Below, piece after piece: positions 47,737 through 59,196 of a stretch of 64,000 nucleotides of DNA. The translations under genes were made by a program, and so were the position numbers. The DNA lies in the NCBI GenBank assembly GCA_018350325.1, contig JAEVLN010000001.1, forward strand, positions 5,361,254 through 5,425,253, read 5' to 3'. A model generated the notes under the pieces. It saw only the letters and a list, made by a program, of their open reading frames with translations, made no database searches and was not told the origin of the DNA. The stretch's first letter is position 1; the number at the start of each line of letters is the position of its first letter. The stretch is from Globodera rostochiensis. Lineage: Eukaryota > Nematoda > Chromadorea > Rhabditida > Heteroderidae.

Positions 47737-48252
47737 CCAAACGACGGCGAAGGCAGAAAATAAAAGGAATTATTGGAAACGTCTGTTGGTGTTGTTCATT
47801 GATTGACTTGACTCTCTTTTTGTCCCGCATTGTTTCATTAAACTAAATTTATTTCAGCTGTGAATTTTTGTTTTTTTCAAATGATTTATCGCACAAATCA
47901 GACGCCTTTTTATACTGCAAATGGACGTTCTTCCCTGGGGGGGGGGGGGAGTTGCGCGCAATTAAAAACAAAAACGAAACCCCCAACAACCGCTCATCAA
48001 TAATGTCTCCTCTTCAATTAGTTGCCCTTTATTGGTTCAACCAAACAAATAATCCCGTTTTAATTAGTCTTTTTTCAAAAAATGTTGGGCATCAATTTGG
48101 AGTCAAAATGTTTCCGAGCTGCACATTCTTGAGGGTTGTTTTGGTATTGTGCATTAGAAACATCCGACGTCTGAGGTGGTGGCGGCGGGCGCGGCGAGTC
48201 CATCCGCGGATTCTGAAGCCTGGGGGCTAAATGAAGTCAATCATTTGTGGCT
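47737..48252. other. Convergent spacer
   Basis: 516 bases between the 3' ends of RPN1 and PGAP2, with a G run near 47937-47949. Nothing coding is recognised. Confidence 0.5.
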
Positions 48253-49363
48253 TTACCATTTTTTAGGCCTTCTTCTGTTGATGATCAGGTAACCGCACTT
48301 TGGGTGACTGTCTTCGATAAGGATGGCGCAGTTGAAGGCGAACATGGAGGCGATGGTCAAGTACTCGCCGATGACGAACAGTTCGTAGGCTGTTTGTTGT
48401 GTTGGGGAAGAGGGCAGTTACAGTAATTGCGGCCATGGAAGAACGGCACTTACAGTAACCGGCACAGAAAAGTTGGTGGACAGAGAACGAGACGGTTAGG
48501 AGGGGGACGAGAAAGCACAGAGCGAGCAGAGAGAGTACGCGCAGCGGAGAGCGGCAGAAGAGCAGAGAATGGAGGACGAAGTGAACGAAACAGAGGCAAA
48601 GGAAGGCGCAGAAGCAGCACACGTGCAGCAGCGGGTCTTCGCGCTCGCCGACAAAGGAGAGGCCAAGCAGAAAAATGTTGTCGGCCAGCGACGTCACGAA
48701 GAACAGAACGCGCAGCGGCCCTGGGAGCGGAAAGTGTTCAGTTCTCGAGGCGTGTTCAGTTTCGCCCGGCCGTTACATTTTGCCCTAGAAATGGCCATTG
48801 GCCTTGGCTTTTGAATTGCATGCCGGTTGGTTTTCAAAAATTTGTCCAGTTTGTGGCATAGTGCCCCCGGCTTTTCATTTATACGGCACACCGAAGGGGG
48901 AACAGAGCCGAAAATAGTGCAGTGTGATGAGAGGGCGGAGGGGCAAGTGCAGGGCCACCGCAAAATTCCACAGAATCCGCTCGGCTGGCAGATTGAGTAC
49001 GCGGGACACGGACGGGAGTCGGACAACCTGACGGGGCGATTGGAATGGAATGGACCGGTGGGGGGGGGGGGAACGAACTCCTTGCCCCGAGAGGGGGGGG
49101 GGGGACGAACTCTTTGCCAAGACTAGAGGGGGGGGGGGGGGGACGAACTCTTTGCCAAGACTAACCCGACAAAGCCAAAGGTAGTCGAACAGCTCATTCC
49201 GGTGGAGCCAATAGCCGATGGGCAGCACCCCGAGAATGGAAATCAACGGGGGGAAAAGGGCGAATAGGCAAATGTGTTTGAATGAGAATTGTAATAGTAT
49301 GGACGGATCATAAAGCGGAGGAGGGCGGGGGGAAGAGCCCGGGGAGGACGGATCATCACTCAT
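48253..49363 (-). CDS. PGAP2: PGAP2-like GPI-anchor remodelling protein (Frag1/DRAM/Sfk1 family)
   Basis: Golgi/ER membrane protein needed for lipid remodelling of GPI anchors. Exon 1 has a short polar head MSDDPSSPGSSPRPPPLYDP and membrane helix HICLFALFPPLISILGVLPI, then WLHRNELFDYLWLC. The next exon has RLPSVSRVLNLPAERILWNF and AVALHLPLRPLITLHYF, matching the family NYLPSVSAAIG..PQR.IWR..I.LHSAPR block. Later helices are VTSLADNIFLLGLSFVG, HVCCFCAFLCLCFVHFVLHS and LALCFLVPLLTVSFSVHQLF. The last exon YELFVIGEYLTIASMFAFNC corresponds to the family's ExxxVxxNMAFH helix. The stop at 48253 follows LIINRRRPKKW. Five to six membrane helices in all, as expected. Confidence 0.85.
49055..49160. repeat. 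G-run tandem repeat in a PGAP2 intron
   Basis: Three copies of about 35 bases: 10-16 G, then GACGAACTCYTTGCC and AGACTA or GAGA. It lies in the intron between the first two PGAP2 exons. Read on the sense strand, the runs are C. Confidence 0.85.
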
Positions 49364-49758
49364 CGGAGCGAATCATCGATGGAGAGGATTTAAATGGAAT
49401 TTGGTTTAACGGGGGGAAGGGCTGAGCAAGAAACAGAAACAATGTTTGTTGATTGCACCGGCGGTGATTGCTGATTTGAGATGAGAGAAGAAGAGAATGA
49501 AATGATTGATAAGGGCTGACGGAGCTGATTTGTGAGGGGAGAGAGACAAACGGAGGGAGGCGGGGGGGGGTGTGACCGGAGCGTCGCGCGGAAACATTTA
49601 CAATAATTTGATATTTCCTTTTTCGGTATTTTTGGCGAGGGGACAGTCGCGTATGGACGGACGGACCCCTTCCAAATGCTTTTGGGGGACAGAAGAGAGA
49701 CGAAAAGGAGTGACCGCCTATTCTTCTCTAATGCGCAGCAGCTGATTTTCCCGATCGG
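49364..49758. promoter_or_regulatory. Upstream region of PGAP2
   Basis: About 400 bases between the PGAP2 start and the minisatellite. It is purine-rich with GAGA words; no gene is seen. Confidence 0.35.
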
Positions 49759-50240
49759 ACGAGATGATTAGTCCGTTCATGGACGAAGGAATGGCTGATC
49801 AGCCCGTTCATGGACTGGGTGATCAGCCCGTTCATGGACGAAGGAATGGCTGATCAGCCCGTTCATGGACTGGGTGATCAGCCCGTTCATGGACTGGGTG
49901 ATCAGCCCGTTCATGGACGAAGGAATGGCTGATCAGCCCGTTCATGGACTGGGTGATCAGCCCGTTCATGGACGAAGGAATGGCTGATCAGCCCGTTCAT
50001 GGACTGGGCGATCAGCCCGTTCATGGACTGGGTGATCAGCCCGTTCATGGACTGGCTGATCAGCCCGTTCATGGACGAAGGAATGGCTGATCAGCCCGTT
50101 CATGGACTGGGCGATCAGCCCGTTCATCCGTTCATGGACTGGGTGATCAGCCCGTTCATGGACGAAGGAATGGCTGATCAGCCCGTTCATGGACTGGGCG
50201 ATCAGCCCGTTCATGGACTGGGCGATCAGCCCGTTTTGAT
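49759..50240 (+). repeat. Minisatellite of mixed 24- and 31-base units
   Basis: Units GATCAGCCCGTTCATGGACTGGGT (24 bases) and GATCAGCCCGTTCATGGACGAAGGAATGGCT (31 bases) are arranged in mixed order for about 480 bases. Both share GATCAGCCCGTTCATGGAC. Near-identical copies suggest recent expansion. The repeat can be read as protein on both strands, but length and composition point to noncoding satellite. Confidence 0.95.
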
Positions 50241-51248
50241 CAGTAGTTGCCCCCCTCCCCATCTTTCGGTCCCAACCTCCCCCCCCCCTTCACTTTTACT
50301 TTCACTTTCATCCACTTCACATCTTCAGCGGTGGCGGAGCAGTCATTCCGCACAATCGATTGTGCGAGGGTTTGTCCTCCTCTTGAAAACAAAATGGCAA
50401 AACGGTAAAGAAATTGCGGGAGGGGGGGGGGGGGGGGGAGTCAAAAGTTCACTCCATTTTATTTCCCACATTTTGTGCTCGTCATTCTTTCCCTTGCCCG
50501 AATGAGCGAATAAATGGAATGAAAGGGATGGGATGGATAAGTGAGGTGGAAGGGAAAGAGGGGGAGGGAGGAGGGGGGGGGAAAGAGGGGGGGGGGGGGG
50601 GGGGGGGGGTTTGTTTGTTTTCCCCGTCTTTCTTTTCACCCCCCCCCCCCCCCCTCCAAAAATCGAATTTCCTTCAGAGCCCATTCTGAGGAAGGCTCTT
50701 CCTCCATCCATTTTCACGTTCTTCCCACCATCCCGCAACTCCCCATGAAACCCCATTCTTCCCCCCCCCCCAACATTCGTTTTATGGCCCTCTCGAGGGA
50801 CCTGTGGCGGAGATTAAATTCCCTCCCCTGGGGGCCAATCTGCATTTTCCGACCAAATCCCACCGCTCCTCCCCAAATCTCGATTATTTATTCGTTTCTC
50901 GTTTCCGTCTCCTCTCGTCGTCCCCCCCCCCCCCTCCCCCCTTCCCCTCACACACCCAATTCAAATTCGCGCACCATTTCCTTGCCCGCCGACTGTTTTG
51001 GCCATTATCCACCCCTTACCATTTTGCACGCTTCCGTGCCCCTCCCCTCCCCTTTACACCCCCACAAATTCCCCCCCCCTTTCACACCTCCCTCCTTTTT
51101 CACCAATGTGTTCAGATAGAAAAGAATTCGCCGTCCCCCTTTCCTGCCTTCCCCTTCTGTGCCACTACATATGCTTTCCCTCCTCGACTTGCTCTCATTT
51201 ATGCACTCGGCTTCTTTGTTTCTTGCCGAGTGAGAGAGATCATCGCCA
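50241..51248. other. Spacer rich in G and C runs
   Basis: About 1 kb upstream of the secreted basic protein gene. It has G runs near 50420-50440 and 50570-50609, and C runs near 50639-50654, 50760-50770 and 50922-50940. No convincing exon. Confidence 0.5.
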
Positions 51249-52484
51249 ATGTTTCGTCCACCGGCCCTTCCTTCACGGCTTTACCTCCCTTTTCTCCTCC
51301 TCCTGCTCCTTTTTGCCCATTTTGGCGGTGGACTCAGTCGGAGGTGGCTCGACGATTCGTTCATAAACAGAACGTTCAAGCCGAGGCGGTACAGACTGAC
51401 GTTGTCCATCAGGTGGGGGGGGGCCGGGGGGAGGGGTCGGAACAAAGCAAATCATTTCGATGAATGCCAAAGGAATTACAATGTGACGGATGCGCGGTTC
51501 TTCCGGCTGATCGGTGTCGATAACACAGTCAGTCGTTTACAATTAATTTGCAATTAATTGCAATTAATTACAAATTAATTAGTCTTTTGCTGTTTGTTCA
51601 GGCTGATTTTTACGCGGCGCCGGGTGATACTTTCACCAACACTTACACCGTCAACCGGAAGGGTGCTTGGGTTTTGTTTGTTGAGTTTCCCGGAAATCGG
51701 TGAGTTTGGGGGAGTGGCTCTTTTGACGTCACATTCGATCCCTCCCGAAGGTATGCCAAATCTCGTCGGAAAATGATCTCGCGCGATTCATACCCTCAGT
51801 GGATGATGGAGGTGAGTGGCTGGCTGTTGGGTTGGAGAAGGGGCGCCGCGGGGGTTGGAGGGAGTAAGGGGGCTCGGCGGGGGGGGATGGAGGGAGGTAG
51901 GGAGGGGGGGTAGGGGAGGGGGGGGGGAGTAAGGGGAGGGGGTAGGGCAGAGGTGGGGGGGGGAGGCAGGGGGGGGGTAGGGGAGGGGGGGGGTTGGAGG
52001 GAGTAAGGGGGCTCGGGGGGGGATGGAGCGAGGTAGGGGGAGGGGGGTAGGGGAGGGAGGGGAGGGGGGGGGGAAAGGGGAGGGGGGTAGGGCAGAGGTG
52101 GGGTGGGGGGAGGCAGGGGGGGGGTAGGGGAGGGGGGGGTTGGAGGGAGTAAGGGGGCTCGGCGGGGGGGATGGAGCGAGGTAGGGGGAGGGGTAGGGGA
52201 GGGAGGGGAGGGGGGGGGGAGTAAGGGGAGGGGGTAGGGCAGAGGGGTGGGGGGAGGCAGCGGGGGGGGGGGGGTAGGGGAGGGGGGGGGGTTGGAGGAG
52301 GAAGTAGGGGGGGGGGGAGGGGGGAGTACACACAGCAGAATGATTAGCTTTATTAAAATGAACGCTTTCGCCCCCTCGTCAGGTTTATTTATTTCCACCG
52401 GACAACGTCGGCTTCTCTGAGTGGTACAAAATACGAAGGCCGAAGAAACGGAAGCGGACGCGCCGAAAACCAAAGACGACTTAG
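51249..52484 (+). CDS. Predicted secreted protein with a basic C-terminal tail, family unknown
   Basis: Not recognised. Exon joins tested in frame give about 155 aa. The start [20 protein letters not shown] continues LFAHFGGG, a signal peptide. The mature part contains [20 protein letters not shown] and then [18 protein letters not shown] after a 60-base intron (51413-51472). Next come [53 protein letters not shown] and [17 protein letters not shown]. The end is [13 protein letters not shown] with stop at 52484. It has almost no Cys and one or two N-glycosylation sites (NRT, NVT). The strongly basic tail could bind matrix or nucleic acid or act as a nuclear signal if the protein entered another cell. 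The last intron is a 550-base G-rich repeat. Confidence 0.65.
51811..52335 (+). repeat. G-rich minisatellite filling an intron
   Basis: Three or so long copies of a purine block built from GGGGGAGGGGGTAGGG, GGTTGGAGGGAGTAAGGGGGCTCGG and GGATGGAGCGAGGTAGGG, located between exon end WMMEV.. (GAG/GTGAGT near 51811) and the acceptor near 52380. It is extremely G-rich on the sense strand. Confidence 0.92.
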
Positions 52485-52930
52485 GCGGTTTAATTAGTCA
52501 ATTCGAAGAAACTTTCTTTTGGTCTAAGCAATCCCAAGCAATTTTTTGTTTGTTTTTCACAGATTTAAGAGGGTATTTTGTTTCGATCACTGCCCGCAAA
52601 GTGAAAGCCATGCGAAGTGTGCGTTTCTTTCAATGATCCCTTCCCCCAAATCCCCCCCCCCCCTCTAAATCCCCTAATTCGTTGTTTTCGACCCCCCTAA
52701 ATGCCCCAATTCGTTGTTGCCCCCCCCCCCCCCCCCCCCGACTTCCCAGAGACCGTTTTCTTCAATCCCAAAGGGTGGTGAAGGATAATTGATCGCGGTT
52801 ATTGTTAAATTTATCGCCTAGAACAAGAATGAACAATGAAGCTCATTGTCAGATCAGTTATTTTCGGTTTGGGGGGCCGCGAAGCAGCGGGCTACCCGAG
52901 AACAGAAACCTAAACCAATCCCGAGTCCGG
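52485..52930. other. 3' flank with C runs
   Basis: No gene seen. C runs lie near 52653-52664 and 52720-52739. Confidence 0.45.
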
Positions 52931-53362
52931 CACCCAGTCGAGGTTGAATCCGGTTGAATCCGGCACCCAGTCGCGGTTGAATCCGGCACCCAGTCGCGGT
53001 TGAATCCGGCACCCAGTCGCGGTTGAATCCGGCACCCAGTCGCGGTTGAATCCGGCACCCAGTCGCGGTTGAATCCGGCACCCAGTCGCGGTTGAATCCG
53101 GCACCCAGTCGCGGTTGAATCCGGCACCCAGTCGCGGTTGAATCCGGCACCCAGTCGCGGTTGAATCCGGCACCCAGTCGCGGTTGAATCCGGCACCCAG
53201 TCGCGGTTGAATCCGGCACCCAGTGCGGTTGAATCCGGCACCCAGTGCGGTTGAATCCGGCACCCAGTCGCGGTTGAATCCGGCACCCAGTCGCGGTTGA
53301 ATCCGGCACCCAGTCGCGGTTGAATCCGGCACCCAGTCGCGGTTGAATCCGGCACCCAGTCG
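52931..53362. repeat. 23-bp minisatellite
   Basis: About 18 copies of GGTTGAATCCGGCACCCAGTCGC; two copies lack one C. Copies are almost identical. Because 23 is not a multiple of three, all three minus-strand frames stay open and repeat a 23-residue motif (DWVPDSTATGCRIQPRLGAG..), which mimics a gene. No start context, introns or domain support a real protein. Confidence 0.96.
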
Positions 53363-54252
53363 TGAGCTCCTAATTGAACGACTCCACACTCAAACCAATT
53401 GCTATCACCTGTCAGCTTGGAAGCAGTGCTAATTGACTCTTTTGGTGCTAATCGACTCCCTCCTCCTCCCTCCCCCCCCCCCATCTTTTCGCTTCTCGCT
53501 TCTGCCCTTAATTGTCGTTCTTCTTTTTCTCATTCATTTCCAATTTTTTTCTTGCCACTGCCACTCTAACATTACATTAACGGACGGCACCACAGACAAA
53601 GCCGCCTTTTTTGCGTTGGCTCCGTTTGGACTAAATTCAATTTTTGACCCCCCGGGCGCTCTTTGGACATTTTCTCTCTGTTTGGCCGCTGCACAAAGAG
53701 AGTAAAGGCAGAAGAAGCGGGCGGGCGGCACTCTGTTTGAATGAATGCCGGGGGGGGGGGGAGGGAATTCCGCTCTCTTCCTTTGGTGAGAAGCAGAGAA
53801 AATGCCTGAGGGGAATAAGGGAGTGCCAACGTCGTCGTCGGGGGGAATGCCGTGGCGGAGAGGCGGCGGCGGAGCAGTCGCTGCCCCCCAAGCCCCCCGG
53901 GCTTTCGTTGCCACGCCTCGGCCGCTTTCTCTCCCGTGCCATTCACTCACTACGCTTCACGGATCGATGAGTGCCGATGCGAAGGAAGCCAAGTCTTCAC
54001 TTGCCAATTGTCTCCCCCAACGCCGTTTTTTTTCGGCACCCTTCCCTTTGACGCGTCTTTTGTGCCATCCCCCACTTTTGTTCACATCGGCGCGCTTCGG
54101 CGATGATCAATCTTTTAAAGCTAAAAGCCTATGGCACATTTCAGTGACGGATTGCCCCCCCCCCGACTGACTGATCAACCGATCGATCGATCGCCCACCC
54201 CCCTTTAGCCGAAGGCGCCATTATTGTCCCGATCGCGCCGCCTTCTCTCAAA
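53363..54252. promoter_or_regulatory. Upstream region of egl-3
   Basis: About 890 bases with C runs near 53474 and 54156 and a G run near 53750. No exon recognised; it should carry the egl-3 promoter. Confidence 0.4.
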
Positions 54253-57200
54253 ATGGCGGCCAACCCCTCTCTGACGGCGGTTGTTCTTCTCGTGGCTGTG
54301 TTGCTTCCGGACGCACTGCTTGCCCTCGAGGTTTTTACCAATCATTTCCTCGTCCACACAAACACCGCCGGGGCGGCAAACGCCCATCGTGTGGCAAAAC
54401 GGAACGGATTCGTCAACAGAGGCCCGGTTGGCCGAGTTCATTGATCGTTCGTTACCATCGGTTTGACCCTTTAGGTGCTCGGTTTGGACACCCAATGGCA
54501 TTTTGTACAGGTTGAAGAACATCGGACGTCCCCCCAAATGCCATCATTTTACCTTTTTGTTCTATAGCCCGCACTCTCTCACGCCCGGACCAGACGGTCC
54601 GTCGGACACCACGCCAAACTTTCTCAGGACAAAGACGTACACATAAATTGTTGATAAAGTCACCTTTATTAAATTACAATCACTCTCAGATTGCTTATGT
54701 GGAGCAAATGACTGGTTGGCATTCAAATGCACTTCAAATGTTTCAGTTTCAGTCATAAACCCCCTCAGGTTACAAACGGTTGAAACGCGGCTACCGTCCC
54801 TTGGCCGACCGTCTTCAGAAACAGCTCGACTTCACCTCAGGTCGGTGGGCCCGAGGTAAAGCCTCCGATGACGGCATTTTGCTTAAATTCAGTGCAATCG
54901 CCCAGCGACCCGCTGTATCCTTTCCAATGGTATTTGGTCAGTTCATTTGGTGGACGGCGCTCACCGATTGGAGCAATCATTTCAGAAAAACGACGGCCAA
55001 TCGAATGGAAAGCCGCGGCTGGACTTGAACGTGGAGAAAGCGTGGGCTCTCGGATACACTGGCAAAAACATAACGACGGCCATAATGGACGATGGGGTCG
55101 AGTTGGGGGGAAAAGGGGGGGAGGGGGTTAGGGGGGGGGGAGAGGGGGGGGGGGAGGGCGGGGGTTGGAGGGGAGGGGGCTAGTCGGGGTAGGGGTCACT
55201 CTCAACATTATTTTGAAGGTTGATTATATGCATGCCGACCTTCGCTTCAACTTCAACGCCGAGGCCAGCTACGACTTCAGCTCCAACGACCCGTACCCCT
55301 ACCCGCGGTACACCGACGATTGGTCCGTGAAATATTCGATACTTTGGGCAGGTTCAGAGGCCCCGACCCTTCGGGGCGTAAATGTCGGGGTTCTTCCGGG
55401 GTGGGGGCATGTCGGGGGTAACCCCCAAAATGTCGGGGCTGAACCTATTTTGGACATTTATTGCATTCCATGCAGGTTCAACTCGCATGGGACACGCTGT
55501 GCCGGAGAGATATCCGCCGCCCGAGACAACGGCATTTGCGGGGTTGGGGTTGCCTATGACAGCAAAGTGGCCGGCATCCGAATGCTTGATCAGCCGTACA
55601 TGACTGATCTGATCGAAGTCGAAGCCGGGCTGGGCTTGGCATTTTTACGCATTTATCTTTAGGCCAATTCGATGGGGCACGAGCCGAACAAAATCCACAT
55701 TTACTCTGCAAGTTGGGGGCCAACGGACGATGGGTTTGTTTGCATTTCCTGGGGCCATTTGCCCGCAAGCGTTAAAACCTTTCAGAAAAACTGTGGACGG
55801 GCCGCGCAACGCGACAATGCGTGCCATTGTGAAGGGAGTGAACGAGGTTCGGCTAAGCTATTTAAAGGCGCTCTTAGACATGGCCATGAAAATTTCTGGA
55901 AGTTTTTACACAGCCCCTGGGGGGTAAAAAGGGAAGGGCCGAACCCCCCGCGGGCGACAGTTCGTAGAGAAGGGTCCGAACCCCCCGCGGGCGACAGTTC
56001 GTAGGGAAGGGTCGAACCCCCCGAGGGCGACAGTTGGTTCATTCATTTGCCCTAAGGGTCGGAACGGTTTGGGCTCCATTTTTGTGTGGGCCAGCGGCGA
56101 TGGCGGAGAGGACGACGACTGTAACTGTGACGGATACGCGGCTTCAATGTGAGGCTTATCAGCGCATAAAGCGTAAGCAGAAAGTCACGCTTTTTAGGTG
56201 GACCATTTCGATTAATTCGGCCATAAACAACGGCGAGAACGCGCATTATGACGAGTAAATGGCGGGGGGCGGCGGGGCGACCCAAACGCCCGAACGCTTT
56301 CAGAAGCTGTTCGTCCACATTGGCCTCCACCTTCTCTAACGGAGGTCGAAACCCGGAAAGCGGCGTGGCCACCACCGACCTTTACGGCCGCTGTACGCGC
56401 TCCCACTCCGGCACGTCCGCCGCCGCACCCGAAGCCGCCGGCGTTTTTGCGTTGGCGTTGGAGGCGAACCCGCAAGTGACATGGCGCGACCTGCAGCACC
56501 TCACCGTTTTGACGGTGCGTTCTTTCGGCACAAACCCCCCCGGGGGGGGGGGGGGTAATCAATCTTTGTTATCCCTCCATTTTAAGTCTTCACGCAATTC
56601 TCTCTTTGATGGTCGCTGTCGGGAATTGCCGCCTCTCGAATTAGAAGTAAATTGGCAATTTAATGAAAAGCAAAATGCGCGGCATCCCCGCAGGGGGTGA
56701 AACGGCAATTGGTGTCACGACAGGCGAACTGCTCGCACTTTGAGTGGCAAATGAACGGCGTGAGTTGGGGGCAGGGTACAGGTCTGATTGATTCCATTCC
56801 CTCTCACCCTCAGGTCGGCCTGGAGTACAACCACTTGTTCGGGTTGGCCACGTCCGCTTTCTCTTTTGTTCAATTCCATTTGTTTTAGATTTGGCGTTCT
56901 GGACGCCGCGGAAATGGTCCTAATGGCCAAGGCAATGGCGCCGAAATTGGTTTTCGGGTCGAATTTATCTAAAGTTTAGGTGTGGAAGACGGCACCGCCC
57001 CGGTTCCACTGCGAGGCGGGCACCATCGACACCCCCAGGCGAGAGCCCCCTAATCGGTCCCTTGGGTTCAATTCCCGCCCGAGGCGCTACCATTTAACTT
57101 AATCTCTTCTATTAGCTTATGTAAACGATTAATTCATTGTCAGAGAGATCCCCGCCAGCGGTGAAATGGTCTTGACGCTGAGGACGGACGCATGCGCCGG

Positions 57201-57760
57201 CTCCACCACCGAAGTGAACTTCTTGGAGCATGTGCAGGCCATCGTGTCGTTGAACAGCTCGCGGCGGGGGGACACAACATTGTGCGATTGGACACCCCCG
57301 GGGCCATCCAATCGGTCAGCAACTTCAGGTACCTCATCTCGCCCTCCGGCACTCCGTCGATGATCCTCTCGCGAAGGCCAAAGGACGACGACGCCAAGGA
57401 CGGGTTCACCAACTGGTGGGGAAACTGAACATTATTCACTTTTGTCCATCTGCTTTAATTAAAAACAAAACAACTTAAATATAAATTATACCCATTTTGC
57501 CGTTTAGGCCCTTCATGACCACCCACACGTGGGGAGAGGACCCGCGCGGGCGTTGGCGTCTGGTGGTGCGCTTCCAACCCGGCAAATCCACGCCAAAAAG
57601 CCATGAAAACCGAGGAGTGCTGAAAAAGTTCACGCTGATGCTGCACGGGACGAAGGAGCCGCCGTATCGTGGCATTGAGGCGGGCAAAACTCGAAATTTG
57701 AAACGTTGCGAACTTAAAGTTGCTTTTAGCCCCTCCAGGGACATGCCAACTCCAAATTGA
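54253..57760 (+). CDS. egl-3: Prohormone convertase 2 (EGL-3 type)
   Basis: Calcium-dependent subtilisin-like protease that cuts neuropeptide precursors at dibasic sites in dense-core vesicles. Signal peptide [20 protein letters not shown], prodomain [12 protein letters not shown] and [17 protein letters not shown], and pro-cleavage site RLKRGYR. Catalytic Asp is in [13 protein letters not shown], His in [18 protein letters not shown], Ser in [20 protein letters not shown]. The oxyanion position reads [17 protein letters not shown]: Asp instead of Asn, the PC2 signature linked to 7B2-assisted maturation. The P domain includes [57 protein letters not shown] and [18 protein letters not shown]. 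The intron after DTPR begins with GC (57039). Stop at 57758-57760. One intron holds a foldback element and another a 37-base repeat. Confidence 0.95.
55350..55446. mobile_element. Short foldback element in an egl-3 intron
   Basis: AGGTTCAG at 55350 is inverted as CTGAACCT ending 55446, followed inward by CCCCGAC and GTCGGGG. The inside repeats TGTCGGGG and contains GGGGGTAACCCCC. About 97 bases, no coding. It lies between exons ending YTDDW and beginning FNSHGTRC. Confidence 0.5.
55918..56036 (+). repeat. 37-base tandem repeat in an egl-3 intron
   Basis: Three copies of GAACCCCCCGCGGGCGACAG followed by TTCGTAGRGAAGGGTC, with small differences. It lies just before the exon starting [17 protein letters not shown]. 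Confidence 0.88.
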
Positions 57761-59196
57761 GTGTTGTGCAAAGCGCTCACAAACGGATGGCCAACAAACG
57801 ATAAATTGGCGACATTTTGAATTGGAAAATGAATAGCCACGGGCAAATTTTACGACCATTTTCTACCCAAATTTCCCCCCCCCCCCCCCATTAAAAGGGC
57901 ACCCAAAGACGAAGACGGACGCTGCGATCTCTTCTCCCCCCCCCCCCCCCCCTCCAGTGATTTGATGATGATCGGTTGTATTTTTCTCCGGTGTAAATGA
58001 TTGAGTTGAATGGTCATTTTATGAAATAATTCTACGGCTTCCAATTTCGGGTCAAATTATTGGGGACAACCCCTCGGGCCATGTGTTGTCCGATAGATAA
58101 AACATTTGTCCTCACTCCGATTCATTTGCTCAATCTTCCGCCAACACCGCCACTCCCACAGACAGACAACTGATCCCCCCCCCCTCCCCCCCCCCTCCCC
58201 CCCCCCTCCCCCCCCCCCCCCCCCCCCCCTCCCCCCCTCCCCCCCCCCCTCCCCCAATTCCTTCATTTCCCCCCCCCCCCCTCCCCTCCTAAACAAATTA
58301 TTTCTTCCCTCTGCTGCTGCTGGTGTTGTCCCCAAAAGATTGGCCCTTCCTCCCTTTCCTTCCCCTTAGGCGTCGTTAGCTTTGCCAAACGCAACACAAA
58401 CACTCCGCCCTCCCCCTCCCCCCCCCCTTTCCTTTGCCAAAGTCTCTCCCCCCCCCCGGCATTTGACTCATTTAATAATCGACTCTTCCAAAGCTCAGCT
58501 CCTCCAAATGCATATTTTCTGTCCGACCATCCAATGTTAGCAATGCCAATGCCAGTCCATGGAATGCACAAATGGCATTTTGCGTTAAAAAATTTGTTGG
58601 GTTTGGCTAATAATCGCCTCCCCCCCCCTCCTCCATAGCGATCAGACAATTAATTCATTTTATACACCGCCATTCACTTTTTTGTTGCCATTTCCAATTG
58701 ATTGGGGCCCAACGAATTTTTTTGTGGCGGGTCAAATGGTTGAAAGCTTTGGGGGGTGAAAAGCAATGGGAAAAGCTTTTGGTGCCCCCCGCCCCCCGCC
58801 CCGCCCCCGCCCATCATTCATTCCATTTATGCCGCACCAGCAGCCGGTCCCACTCCATTTGGCCGTGAAATCTGTGCCGTCCTGAATTATATATTGCTTT
58901 TGTCGTCAAAGTCCTTTCATCGCGCCGAATTGCCTCCCCTCCCCCCCCCCTCGCTTGGGCCTTCGGGAAACGAACTTTTTGTACATGTCACTCACTCCCC
59001 CCCCCCTCCCCCCCCCCCCTCCCCCCACCACCCCCCCCCCTCCCCCCCCCTTTACCCTTTCCCATTTTCCAATTTGACACTCTTCGCCCGCTTCACTCAT
59101 CTAATTGGCTTCTTCTTAACCCCCACCCTTCGCAGATCCTCCCTCCCATCGGTGCTCGGGGGGATGCTTCCACTCATCCCCTCCCAACTCTGATGA
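57761..59196. other. Spacer with very long C runs
   Basis: About 1.4 kb between egl-3 and the Ly6-like gene. C runs occur near 57876, 57935, 58155-58260, 58270, 58420, 58620, 58940 and 59000-59060. Frames through these are poly-Pro or poly-Gly artefacts. No exon is supported. Confidence 0.6.

Noticed and set aside
49966..50505. Open frames on both strands through the 24/31-base array
   Set aside because: Both strands are equally open because of the repeat; low-complexity peptide with no family.
51729..52473. Poly-Pro frames of 180-225 codons on the minus strand
   Set aside because: They lie in the G-rich intron of a plus-strand gene and arise from homopolymer composition.
52858..53484. Long minus-strand open frames encoding a 23-residue repeat protein
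   Set aside because: They are a direct result of a 23-bp minisatellite with no stop in any frame; no start context, splicing or domain supports them.
57010..57092. tRNA-like B box (GGGTTCAATTCCCG) downstream of an egl-3 exon
   Set aside because: The upstream half is coding exon, no A box or cloverleaf stems can be drawn, and the T stem pairs poorly.
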